DNA from: Pseudomonas veronii
Lineage (GTDB): Bacteria > Pseudomonadota > Gammaproteobacteria > Pseudomonadales > Pseudomonadaceae
Direction: 5' to 3'
NCBI RefSeq assembly: GCF_001439695.1
Contig: NZ_JYLL01000015.1
Location: forward strand, 79,368 to 143,367
DNA length: 64,000 nt
The notes under the pieces were generated by a model. It searched no databases and was not told the DNA's origin. It worked only from the letters and a program-made list of their open reading frames with translations. Position 1 is the stretch's first letter. Each line of letters begins with the position of its first letter. The translations under genes were made by a program, and so were the position numbers. This document shows positions 28,400 through 36,293 of this stretch, piece after piece.

Positions 28400-28716
28400 A
28401 AGTCTTCCTCTGTCAGGTAATACCGAATGCTGGCTGGAGGCCGCATCCACTGCCCCCACGGATATGGAGTGTGGCGAATTTCAATTCGTTTCTTTTTTTA
28501 CCAACCACGTAGGGAGTCAGGCCTTGCGGCCGCCAGAACAAATCCTGAAATAGCTTTGATCTGGATCAATCACAGTCAAAAGAGTAGTCCCATTTTGGTA
28601 ATTGGCCTGTGTGGTCTTTTGCCGCGTGACAGCTTGCCTCAGCGCAGTTTCTGCAACTGTTTGTTACAGCTTGATGCTAATCTCGGGTTTCCCTACCGCG
28701 CTGGCCCGAACTCCCG
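28400..28716. promoter_or_regulatory. Divergent regulatory region of cioAB and an MFS gene
   Basis: 317 bp without a gene. It must hold the cioAB promoter (leftward) and that of the MFS gene (rightward). Apart from the ANR box described separately I see no terminator or REP element. Confidence 0.6.
28556..28569. promoter_or_regulatory. ANR/FNR-binding site
   Basis: TTGAT-CTGG-ATCAA is a perfect match to the FNR/ANR consensus TTGAT-N4-ATCAA. It lies 157 bp upstream of the cioA start and 148 bp upstream of the MFS start. In P. aeruginosa ANR represses cioAB at low oxygen, which fits. Confidence 0.8.
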
Positions 28717-29955
28717 ATGCCCAATGAACCCGCGTTGCTGTTGCGTCACCACCGCCCTTTCATCGCGTTCTGGCTGGCGCGGATCTTCACCGCCAGCGGC
28801 TTCCAAATGCTCACCGTGGCCATCGGCTGGAACCTCTATCAACTGACCGGCAACGTGCTGGACCTTGGCCTGGTCGGCCTGGTGGAATTCGTTCCCCGCG
28901 TGCTGTTCATGCTGCACACCGGGCATGTGGCCGACCGCTATGATCGGCGCAAGGTGGCGGCTATCTGTCAGACCGTGCAGGCGCTGATTGCCGTGTCCCT
29001 GGCCATTGGCGGCCTGACCGGCAATGTGACCCGCGAGATGATCTTTATCCTCGCCTTCCTGCTCGGCGCCGCGCGCTCCTTTGAAATGCCCACCACCCAA
29101 GCGCTGCTCCCGAGCATCGTGCCCAGCACGCTGTTCCCGCGCGCCGTGGCCTCGTCGCAATCGGCCCAGCAACTGGCAACCATCGTCGCCCCGGCCCTCG
29201 GCGGTTTGCTCTATGCGTTCGGCAGCGTGTGGGTGTATGGCCCGACCGTGGTGCTGTACCTCATTGCCTGCACGCTGACCCTCAACCTGCCCGCGCGCCA
29301 GACGCCGCTGAACAAGGCCAAGGCCACGATGGACTCGCTGCTGGCCGGGATTCGCTTTATCCGCAGCCGCCCGGACATCCTCGGGGCGATTTCCCTCGAC
29401 CTGTTCGCCGTGCTGCTCGGCGGTGCCACCGCGTTGCTGCCGGTGTTCGCCAAGGACATCCTGCTGACCGGCGCCTGGGGCCTGGGCCTGCTGCGTTCGG
29501 CGCCGGCGGTGGGCGCGCTGTTGATGTCGTTGTGGCTGGAGCGCTTCTCGGTCGACCGACACGTGGGCCGTGTGATGTTTACCGCCGTCGGGGTGTTCGG
29601 GGTGGCGACCATCGCTTTCGGCCTGTCCACCTCGTTCTGGTTTTCCCTGGCGGTGCTGGTGGTGTTGGGCGCGGCCGACATGATCAGCATGGTGATCCGC
29701 GCATCCTTCGTGCAATTGGAAACCCCAGACGACATGCGCGGGCGGGTCAGTGCGGTCAACGGCCTGTTTATCGGCGCGTCGAATCAACTGGGCGAGTTCG
29801 AATCCGGGATCACCGCCCACTGGTTCGGCACCGTGCCCGCCGTGGTCATGGGCGGGATCGGCACGTTGGTGGTGACCGGGACGTGGATCAAACTGTTCCC
29901 GACCCTGGCTCACCGCGACCGCATGCATGTGCCGCTGGACGAAGCCAAGGGCTGA
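28717..29955 (+). CDS. MFS transporter, EntS/DHA3-like
   Basis: 412 residues with about 12 membrane helices. The A-loop motif GHVADRYDRRKVAAICQTVQ between helices 2 and 3 identifies the major facilitator superfamily. The opening LRHHRPFIAFWLARIFTASG is typical of the DHA3/EntS subgroup exporting siderophores or drugs. Substrate cannot be read from the sequence; no siderophore genes are near. The start codon lacks a strong ribosome-binding site, so it is somewhat uncertain. Confidence 0.85.
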   Translation: MPNEPALLLRHHRPFIAFWLARIFTASGFQMLTVAIGWNLYQLTGNVLDLGLVGLVEFVPRVLFMLHTGHVADRYDRRKVAAICQTVQALIAVSLAIGGLTGNVTREMIFILAFLLGAARSFEMPTTQALLPSIVPSTLFPRAVASSQSAQQLATIVAPALGGLLYAFGSVWVYGPTVVLYLIACTLTLNLPARQTPLNKAKATMDSLLAGIRFIRSRPDILGAISLDLFAVLLGGATALLPVFAKDILLTGAWGLGLLRSAPAVGALLMSLWLERFSVDRHVGRVMFTAVGVFGVATIAFGLSTSFWFSLAVLVVLGAADMISMVIRASFVQLETPDDMRGRVSAVNGLFIGASNQLGEFESGITAHWFGTVPAVVMGGIGTLVVTGTWIKLFPTLAHRDRMHVPLDEAKG

Positions 29956-30003
29956 ACCTCACCACCAGCCGGTGCGGATATCCGTGACGTTCAGGGCCAT
30001 TGA

Positions 30004-30450
30004 TCAGCGGATATTGAGCTGGGTATTCAAGGTATTTCGCGGCGCGTTGATCGACGTGTTGCTGTATTCGAACCAGCCTTGGGCTTCGACGTTCAGGTCG
30101 AACACATAGATGTAGCCCATCAACGTGCCCGCGCCATTGCAGGCCTGGCTGACGTTGCCGACCTGGCACACCGCGGTGCGTTGCCCGTTGAGTACTGCGC
30201 CATTGAAGCGACCCATCGGGTTGTTGCCCAGGCCAACCTCCATCACCGACACCTGGGTGGGCCCACGGTGCGTACACATCTGTGTGCTCTGGGAGCGCTC
30301 CGGAATCGTTTCCACACACCCGGCCGACTCGACCTTGAACACCCGCACCTCGCTCAAGGCCGGTGCAGTCGCGCCCCACGCCGGTGCCGCGCCTAACCAC
30401 GCGCTGATACAAGCGATCAGAGCTAGACTCCACGGGTTGGCTTTTTTCAT
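30004..30450 (-). CDS. Secreted protein, possibly DUF4879 (YolA-like)
   Basis: 148 residues. Signal peptide with an Ala-rich core ending APAWGA. The mature chain contains four Cys (VESAGCVETI, TQMCTHRG, AVCQVGNVSQACNG), likely two disulfides, and is predicted mostly beta with GYIYVFDLN and GWFEYSN strands. The pattern resembles DUF4879 (YolA-like) secreted proteins, but I am not certain. Neighbours give no functional clue. Confidence 0.6.
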   Translation of the reverse strand: MKKANPWSLALIACISAWLGAAPAWGATAPALSEVRVFKVESAGCVETIPERSQSTQMCTHRGPTQVSVMEVGLGNNPMGRFNGAVLNGQRTAVCQVGNVSQACNGAGTLMGYIYVFDLNVEAQGWFEYSNTSINAPRNTLNTQLNIR

Positions 30451-30672
30451 GCTGTCGATGACCCTGAATTAAACATCGGCGCAGTATGCCTCAAGGCCAT
30501 GATTCACAGCCATGCGCCACAAAGCCAAGCCCGTGCGCCACACGGCCTCGGCTGCTGGTATGATGCGCCGCTTTTTCCGATCCTCTCTGAAACCACAGGC
30601 GCTTGGCGCAATTTGTGCTTTGACTTAGAGGTCAACAAATAACGACGCAACATAGCGTCACAGGGAGCAGGC

Positions 30673-31968
30673 ATGCTGGAAAAGCTGTTTCAACTCAAAG
30701 CACACAACACGAACGTGCGAACCGAGATCCTCGCGGGCATCACGACATTCCTGGCCATGGCCTACATTTTGTTCGTGAACCCGAGCATCCTCGGCGAAAC
30801 CGGCATGGACAAGGGCGCAGTGTTCGTCGCCACCTGCCTGGCAGCGGCCATCGGTTCGACCGTGATGGGCTTGATCGCCAACTACCCGATCGCGCTGGCG
30901 CCGGGCATGGGCCTCAATGCCTTCTTTACCTACACCGTGGTCCTGCACATGGGCCATACCTGGCAAGTGGCGCTGGGGGCGGTGTTCATTTCGGCGGTGC
31001 TGTTCTTCATGCTGTCGATCTTCCGCATCCGTGAATGGATCATCAACAGCATCCCCCTGCCCCTGCGCTCGGCGATTGCTGCCGGTATCGGCCTGTTCCT
31101 GGCGCTGATCGCCCTGCACAACGCCGGGATCGTGGTGAGCAACTCGGCCACCATGGTCGGCCTGGGCGACCTGAAACAACCGGCACCGATCCTCGCCGCC
31201 CTCGGTTTCGCGCTGATCGTCGCGCTGGAAGCCCTGGCGGTACGCGGCGCGGTGCTGATCGGCATCCTGGCGGTGACCATTGTCTCCATTCTGCTCGGCG
31301 TGACCCCGTTCGGCGGCGTGACCTCGATGCCACCGTCCCTGGCCCCGACCTTCCTGCAGCTGGATATCAAGGGCGCGCTGGACATCGGCCTGGTCAGCGT
31401 GATCTTCGCGTTCCTGTTCGTCGACCTGTTCGACAACTCCGGCACCCTGATCGGCGTGGCCAAGCGCGCCGGGTTGATGGACAAGGATGGCCACATGCCG
31501 AAAATGGGCCGTGCGCTGATCGCCGACAGCACCGCCGCCATGGCCGGTTCGCTGCTGGGCACCTCGACCACCACCAGCTACATCGAATCCGCCGCGGGCG
31601 TGAGTGCCGGTGGCCGCACCGGTTTGACCGCGGTCGTGGTCGCGATCCTGTTCCTGCTGGCACTGTTCTTCTCGCCACTGGCCTCCAGCGTACCGGCCTT
31701 CGCCACTGCACCGGCGTTGCTGTTCGTGGCCGTGCTGATGACCTCGGGCCTGGCGGAAATCGACTGGGATGACATCACTGTTGCAGCGCCGGTGGTGATC
31801 ACCGCCCTGGCGATGCCCTTCACTTACTCCATCGCCAACGGCATCGCCTTCGGTTTCATCGCCTGGACCGCCATCAAGCTGCTTTCGGGCCGCTACCGTG
31901 AGCTGAACCCGGCGCTGGTGATTCTGTCGATTCTGTTTGTGATCAAGCTGGGCTGGTTCAACGCATGA
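30673..31968 (+). CDS. NCS2-family purine (adenine/guanine/hypoxanthine) permease
   Basis: 431 residues and about 13 membrane helices. AzgA-like subgroup motifs: RTEILAGITTFLAMAYILFV, ALAPGMGLNAFFTYT and LLGTSTTTSYIESAAGVSAG. This COG2252 group imports purine bases by proton symport. Strong CAGGGAGCAGGC ribosome-binding site. Its stop overlaps the trmA start (ATGA), implying co-translation; the substrate within purines is not resolved. Confidence 0.9.
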   Translation: MLEKLFQLKAHNTNVRTEILAGITTFLAMAYILFVNPSILGETGMDKGAVFVATCLAAAIGSTVMGLIANYPIALAPGMGLNAFFTYTVVLHMGHTWQVALGAVFISAVLFFMLSIFRIREWIINSIPLPLRSAIAAGIGLFLALIALHNAGIVVSNSATMVGLGDLKQPAPILAALGFALIVALEALAVRGAVLIGILAVTIVSILLGVTPFGGVTSMPPSLAPTFLQLDIKGALDIGLVSVIFAFLFVDLFDNSGTLIGVAKRAGLMDKDGHMPKMGRALIADSTAAMAGSLLGTSTTTSYIESAAGVSAGGRTGLTAVVVAILFLLALFFSPLASSVPAFATAPALLFVAVLMTSGLAEIDWDDITVAAPVVITALAMPFTYSIANGIAFGFIAWTAIKLLSGRYRELNPALVILSILFVIKLGWFNA

Positions 31969-33044
31969 CTTTTGACGCCGCAAGCTACACCGTTCAACTG
32001 CAAGACAAGGTCACGCGCTTGCGTGACCTGCTGGCACCGTTCGACGCGCCACAACCTCAGGTCTTCGACTCGCCCCTGCAGAACTTCCGCCTGCGCGCGG
32101 AATTCCGCCTGTGGCGCGAAGCGGGGGAACGCCACTACGCAATGTTCTCCCAGGACGACAAGCGCACGCCGATTCTGATCGACGAGTTCCCCATCGCCAG
32201 CCAGCGCATCAACCAGTTGATGCCGCAGCTCAAGGCCGCCTGGCAAGCCAGCGCCGCCCTGAGCCACAAGCTGTTCCAGGTGGAGTTCCTGACCACCTTG
32301 GCCGGCGACGCGATGATCACCCTGTGCTATCACCGCCCGCTGGACGAGCACTGGCACACCGCCGCGAACCAGCTGGCCGCCGACTTGAACGTGAGCATCA
32401 TCGGCCGCTCCAAGGGCAAACGCGATGTGATCGGCCATGACTACGTGGTGGAAAAACTCGACGTCGGTGGCCGCACCTTCAGCTATCGCCAACCCGAAGG
32501 CGCTTTCACCCAGCCCAACGGGGCGGTGAACCAGAAGATGCTCAACTGGGCATACGACGCACTCGGCGATCGCCCGGACGATCTGCTGGAGCTGTACTGC
32601 GGCAACGGCAACTTCACCCTGCCGCTGGCCACCCGCGTGCGCAACGTGCTCGCCACCGAAATCAGCAAGACCTCGGTGAACGCAGCCTTGAGCAACCTCG
32701 ATGAAAACGCAGTGGATAACGTCACCCTGGTGCGCCTCTCCGCCGAAGAACTCACCGAAGCGCTGAACGACGTGCGCCCGTTCCGTCGCCTGCACGGCAT
32801 CGACCTGAAAAGCTACGAATTCGGCAGCGTCTTCGTCGACCCGCCGCGCGCCGGCATGGACCCGGACACCTGCGAACTGACCCGGCGCTTCGACAACATC
32901 CTCTACATCTCCTGCAACCCGGAAACCCTGGCGGCGAACATTGCGCAACTGCATGACACGCACCGGATTACCCAATGCGCGATGTTCGACCAGTTCCCAT
33001 GGACGCACCATATGGAGTCCGGGGTGCTGTTGACCCGTCGATAA
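31965..33044 (+). CDS. trmA: tRNA (uracil-5-)-methyltransferase
   Basis: 359 residues (E. coli TrmA has 366). SAM-binding DDLLELYCGNGNFTLPLA, the DPPRAGMD loop and the catalytic cysteine motif ILYISCNPETLAANI are present. It lacks an N-terminal TRAM domain and the [4Fe-4S] cysteines of RlmC/RlmD, supporting TrmA, which makes m5U54 in tRNA. It overlaps the purine permease by 4 bases. Confidence 0.95.
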   Translation: MTFDAASYTVQLQDKVTRLRDLLAPFDAPQPQVFDSPLQNFRLRAEFRLWREAGERHYAMFSQDDKRTPILIDEFPIASQRINQLMPQLKAAWQASAALSHKLFQVEFLTTLAGDAMITLCYHRPLDEHWHTAANQLAADLNVSIIGRSKGKRDVIGHDYVVEKLDVGGRTFSYRQPEGAFTQPNGAVNQKMLNWAYDALGDRPDDLLELYCGNGNFTLPLATRVRNVLATEISKTSVNAALSNLDENAVDNVTLVRLSAEELTEALNDVRPFRRLHGIDLKSYEFGSVFVDPPRAGMDPDTCELTRRFDNILYISCNPETLAANIAQLHDTHRITQCAMFDQFPWTHHMESGVLLTRR

Positions 33045-33050
33045 CCTCCC

Positions 33051-33488
33051 TTACGGTTCCTTGCGCGGCCGACCGCCCTTCTTGCCATTGGCTCGGGCGG
33101 CGGCGGATTTGGCCGCGCTGCTTTTACGGCCGTTGTGCGACGCCACCAGGCTCACGGCCAGATCCATCAAGGGCTGGCTGGTCGCAATCAGGCCGGTGAT
33201 GGAAACATGCAGGTCGCGGGCTTCACAGCACAGCGCCTTGCCGCCAAAGCCGACCTCCAATTGCTCGAAGTCCTGCGCGGAAAACCCTTCGAACTCCGGA
33301 AGACCGGCCACCGGCAACATGATGCGACTGCCATCGCTGAAGCCGATGGAGATGCAGTCATCCTCGTAACGCACCGAGCAGGCATTGGCGTACACACGCT
33401 TCAGTTTGCGCCCCCGCACTATGGCCTTATCGATATCGGCCTCAGTGATCGGTACATCGGGCAAGGTTTTGGCTTTTACGATTTTCAT
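33051..33488 (-). CDS. DUF2442 protein with AT-hook-like tail
   Basis: 145 residues. Residues about 30-75 form the DUF2442 fold (YEDDCISIGFSDGSRIMLPV). The last 35 residues are basic and Ala-rich and end KKGGRPRKEP, an AT-hook-like GRP core suggesting DNA binding. It overlaps the upstream DUF4160 gene by 4 bases (ATGA). DUF4160-DUF2442 pairs are widespread, mobile and often considered putative toxin-antitoxin pairs; here the DNA-binding tail would make this the antitoxin/regulator. That role is inferred. Confidence 0.75.
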   Translation of the reverse strand: MKIVKAKTLPDVPITEADIDKAIVRGRKLKRVYANACSVRYEDDCISIGFSDGSRIMLPVAGLPEFEGFSAQDFEQLEVGFGGKALCCEARDLHVSITGLIATSQPLMDLAVSLVASHNGRKSSAAKSAAARANGKKGGRPRKEP

Positions 33489-33913
33489 AGATCAATCTCC
33501 ACACAATCTGGCGCCCTGACCAGATTCAAAAGGGTTCGCTGCCCCGCCACATCGTGTCGGGCGTTTGCAATCACATAGACGCCACGCCGAATGATCAACC
33601 CCGGCACCACCTCGTCGGCGTCCCAATCCCAGGAATGGTTCTCCAGGCAAACCGTTTGCAGTTTTTCCCACCAGATCCTTCGTACACGAGCCAGGACGTG
33701 TCGCTGCATCAACGTCTGGCGAATGCCCTCCAGAATCCCGGGGGGTGGCCGCCGCCGTTCGGGGTCTACATCCCAAAACTCCACTCGCCCATCCAGAAAG
33801 CTGAAACGAAAACGCGCATCCCATTGCTTTCCCCTGACATGCACGTGAGGCGGGCAATGCTCATCCCTGAGAAACACCGCAATCACATGTCCTTTGTAAG
33901 TGCCTACTTTCAT
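33485..33913 (-). CDS. DUF4160-like protein
   Basis: 142 residues. The N-terminus MKVGTYKGHVIAVFLRDEHC followed by PPHVHVRG is the DUF4160 hallmark (an HxHV core with nearby acidic residues). It is extended at the C-terminus by about 60 residues containing WWEKLQ and WDWDADEVVPG. The first gene of a two-gene unit with the DUF2442 protein. A small catalytic or nucleic-acid-binding toxin role is a hypothesis only. Confidence 0.7.
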   Translation of the reverse strand: MKVGTYKGHVIAVFLRDEHCPPHVHVRGKQWDARFRFSFLDGRVEFWDVDPERRRPPPGILEGIRQTLMQRHVLARVRRIWWEKLQTVCLENHSWDWDADEVVPGLIIRRGVYVIANARHDVAGQRTLLNLVRAPDCVEIDL

Positions 33914-33963
33914 CGTAACCCATCCGTTAGGTTATTTTCCGCCGGGTAACACTTTTCCATACA

Positions 33964-34080
33964 TCACCCGACAACCGGCTCCTTGATCAGGGCGTTTTTC
34001 ACAGCGTAGTAACAGCGGGCAAACCGTCGAATACGGTCTTGTAACGACTCATGGCAGCACCTGGAAATGCCCGGTCTCAC
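33964..34080 (-). other. Possible small ORF or gene remnant in the DUF4160-aroQ interval
   Basis: A 38-codon frame with a possible GTG start encodes a basic peptide with RRFARCYYAVKNALIKEP near its end. The composition looks protein-like, but there is no clear ribosome-binding site. The rest of 33914-34186 shows nothing else recognisable. Confidence 0.2.
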
Positions 34081-34186
34081 TGATTAACGGTTCGATAATC
34101 GAACACATCTACCGCCATCGATTGACCAAATTAACCATTCAGTACATTTTATCCGCACAACGAACAATAACTGTGGAGATCCCCTT

Positions 34187-34627
34187 ATGCCGCCCATCGT
34201 GCTGGTGCTCAACGGCCCCAACCTCAACCTGCTCGGCACCCGTGAGCCCGCCACCTATGGCCATGAAACCCTGGCCGACATCGCCGCGCTGTGTGGCCGC
34301 AGTGCCGAGCAACTGGGGCTGACCATCGAATTTCGCCAAACCAACCACGAAGGCGAATTGCTCGACTGGATTCACGGCGCCCGCGCCCGTTGCGCCGGTA
34401 TCGTGATCAACCCGGCGGCCTGGACCCACACCTCGGTGGCGATTCGCGATGCGCTGGTGGCCAGTGAAGTGCCGGTGATCGAGGTGCATTTATCCAACGT
34501 GCATGCGCGCGAGCCGTTTCGTCATCACTCGTTCGTGTCGCCCATCGCCAAGGCGGTACTCGCCGGGTTTGGCAGCCACGGCTATCACCTGGCCCTGGAA
34601 CATTTCAGCCGCACGGTGAAAGGATGA
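34187..34627 (+). CDS. aroQ: Type II 3-dehydroquinate dehydratase
   Basis: 146 residues, the usual length of the dodecameric enzyme. Active-site motifs: NGPNLNLLGTREPATYG, INPAAWTHTSVAIRDAL and EVHLSNVHAREPFRHHS. It interconverts 3-dehydroquinate and 3-dehydroshikimate. Next to a shikimate dehydrogenase and a 3-dehydroshikimate dehydratase it most likely works in quinate catabolism rather than biosynthesis. Its stop overlaps the next start by 4 bases. Confidence 0.95.
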   Translation: MPPIVLVLNGPNLNLLGTREPATYGHETLADIAALCGRSAEQLGLTIEFRQTNHEGELLDWIHGARARCAGIVINPAAWTHTSVAIRDALVASEVPVIEVHLSNVHAREPFRHHSFVSPIAKAVLAGFGSHGYHLALEHFSRTVKG

Positions 34628-35481
34628 GCCTGATGAAACCGCGCGTCCTCGCCGGCCTGATCGGCGCCGGCATCCAGGCCTCCCGCACGCCCGCCCTGCA
34701 TGAACAGGAAGGTGACGCCCAAGGCCTGCGCTACCTATATCGCCTGATCGACCTGGAACCGCTGCAGCTGGACATCAATGCCCTGCCCGACCTGCTGCAG
34801 GCCGCCGAGCAGATGAACTTCACCGGGTTGAACATTACCTACCCGTGCAAGCAGGCGATCCTGCCTTTACTCGATGAATTGTCCGACGAGGCCCGGGGCA
34901 TTGGGGCGGTCAACACCGTGGTGTTCAAAGCGGGCAAACGCATCGGCCATAACACCGACTGCCTGGGGTTCGCCGAAGGTTTCCGACGCAACTTGCAGGA
35001 TGTCGTTCGGCGACGCGTGGTCCAGATGGGTGCCGGCGGCGCAGGCGCGGCGGTGGCCCATGCGCTGCTGGCGGAAGGCGTTGAGCACTTGAGCATTTTC
35101 GACGTGGACGCCAGCCGTGCCCAGGACCTGGCGGATAACCTCGCACACTGTTTCGGCCCGGGACGGGCCCAGGTCGGCACCCATCTGGAAAACGCCATGG
35201 CCGAGGCCGACGGGTTAGTGAACACCACGCCGATGGGCATGGCCAAACTGCCCGGCACGCCCGTGCCGCCGGCCTTGCTGCACGCGCAATTGTGGGTCGC
35301 GGAAATCGTGTATTTCCCACTGGAAACCGAACTGCTGCGCAACGCCCGCGCCTTGGGCTGCCGCACTCTGGATGGCGGCAACATGGCAGTATTTCAGGCG
35401 GTGAAGGCGTTCGAATTGTTCAGTGGCGTGGTGCCGGATGCACACAGGATGTTGGCGCACTTCCAGAGCATGAAGAGCTGA
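34624..35481 (+). CDS. Shikimate/quinate dehydrogenase family protein
   Basis: 285 residues. The catalytic region NITYPCKQAILPLLDELSD keeps Lys of the AroE active site. Further signatures are IGAVNTVVF, HNTDCLGFAEGF and the cofactor loop MGAGGAGAAVAHAL. The N-terminal SRTPALHEQEG replaces the AroE SxSPxxHN substrate motif, as in AroE-like catabolic dehydrogenases of Pseudomonas. It oxidises shikimate (or quinate) as part of this cluster. NAD versus NADP preference is not certain. Confidence 0.88.
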   Translation: MSLMKPRVLAGLIGAGIQASRTPALHEQEGDAQGLRYLYRLIDLEPLQLDINALPDLLQAAEQMNFTGLNITYPCKQAILPLLDELSDEARGIGAVNTVVFKAGKRIGHNTDCLGFAEGFRRNLQDVVRRRVVQMGAGGAGAAVAHALLAEGVEHLSIFDVDASRAQDLADNLAHCFGPGRAQVGTHLENAMAEADGLVNTTPMGMAKLPGTPVPPALLHAQLWVAEIVYFPLETELLRNARALGCRTLDGGNMAVFQAVKAFELFSGVVPDAHRMLAHFQSMKS

Positions 35482-35501
35482 CGGCCGAAACCGCATCCAA
35501 A

Positions 35502-35528
35502 TGTGGGAGGGAGTTTGCCCCTCCCACC
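35502..35528. repeat. REP-type palindrome (single, degenerate)
   Basis: ATGTGGGAGGGAGTTTGCCC followed by CTCCCAC between the convergent dehydrogenase and TetR genes. Confidence 0.6.
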
Positions 35529-35545
35529 GTGAATCCGCGCCAACC

Positions 35546-36211
35546 TCAGGTTTGCAGGTAACGCAGCACCGACTCGCAAATCATCTGTCGATGCCGCTGC
35601 TTAACGGCCTTGTCCGACAGTTCGATCTGAAAAATCTCACTGAACGTATGGCGGTTGGATACGCGATAAAAACAGAATGAGTTGATCAGCAGGTGAACGT
35701 CCAGCGGCTCCAGCCCCTCGCGGAACAGCCCCATTTCGGCGCCACGGCGCAAGGTCGTGCCCAGCGCGTCCAGGATGTTGCTGTTCATCGCCTTGATTGA
35801 ATCGGAGCGCTTCACGTACTCGGCATTGTGGATATTTTCGATGCAGACGATACGCACGAAATCCACGTTCCGGTCGTGGTGATCGAAGGTGAATTCCACC
35901 AGCCGACTGATCGCTTCGCGCGGTTCCAGGGCCGTGAGGTTCATGCGTGATTCGGTGTTGCGGATATCGCCGTAGAGCTTCTCCAGCACCTCGACGTACA
36001 ACTGCTCCTTGCTGCCGAAGTAGTAATAGATCATGCGTTTGGAGGTGTGGATACGCTCGGCGATCGCATCCACGCGAGCGCCGGACAGGCCCTGCTGAAC
36101 AAACTCGACAATGGCTTCTTGCAGTATGTTTTCGCGGGTCTTTTCCGGGTTGTTCTTGCGACTCTTGCGCGGTGCGTCTGACACTGCGGAGAGATCGGGA
36201 GTCAAGGTCAT
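35546..36211 (-). CDS. TetR-family regulator of the quinate/shikimate cluster
   Basis: 221 residues. The N-terminal helix-turn-helix covers residues about 22-68 (TRENILQEAIVEFVQQGLSG, then RIHTSKRMIYYYFGSKEQLY). A ligand-binding all-helical domain follows. It lies inside the cluster, between the dehydrogenase and the 3-dehydroshikimate dehydratase gene and co-directional with the latter, so it probably represses this pathway with a pathway intermediate as inducer. The inducer is not known from sequence. Confidence 0.88.
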   Translation of the reverse strand: MTLTPDLSAVSDAPRKSRKNNPEKTRENILQEAIVEFVQQGLSGARVDAIAERIHTSKRMIYYYFGSKEQLYVEVLEKLYGDIRNTESRMNLTALEPREAISRLVEFTFDHHDRNVDFVRIVCIENIHNAEYVKRSDSIKAMNSNILDALGTTLRRGAEMGLFREGLEPLDVHLLINSFCFYRVSNRHTFSEIFQIELSDKAVKQRHRQMICESVLRYLQT

Positions 36212-36293
36212 GGTGCGCTCACGGCCGTTTTTTTATTGTGCAGGCCGCGATTATGGGCCGCGGCGCGCCCCGAAGGAAGCACCGGCCCTGCCG

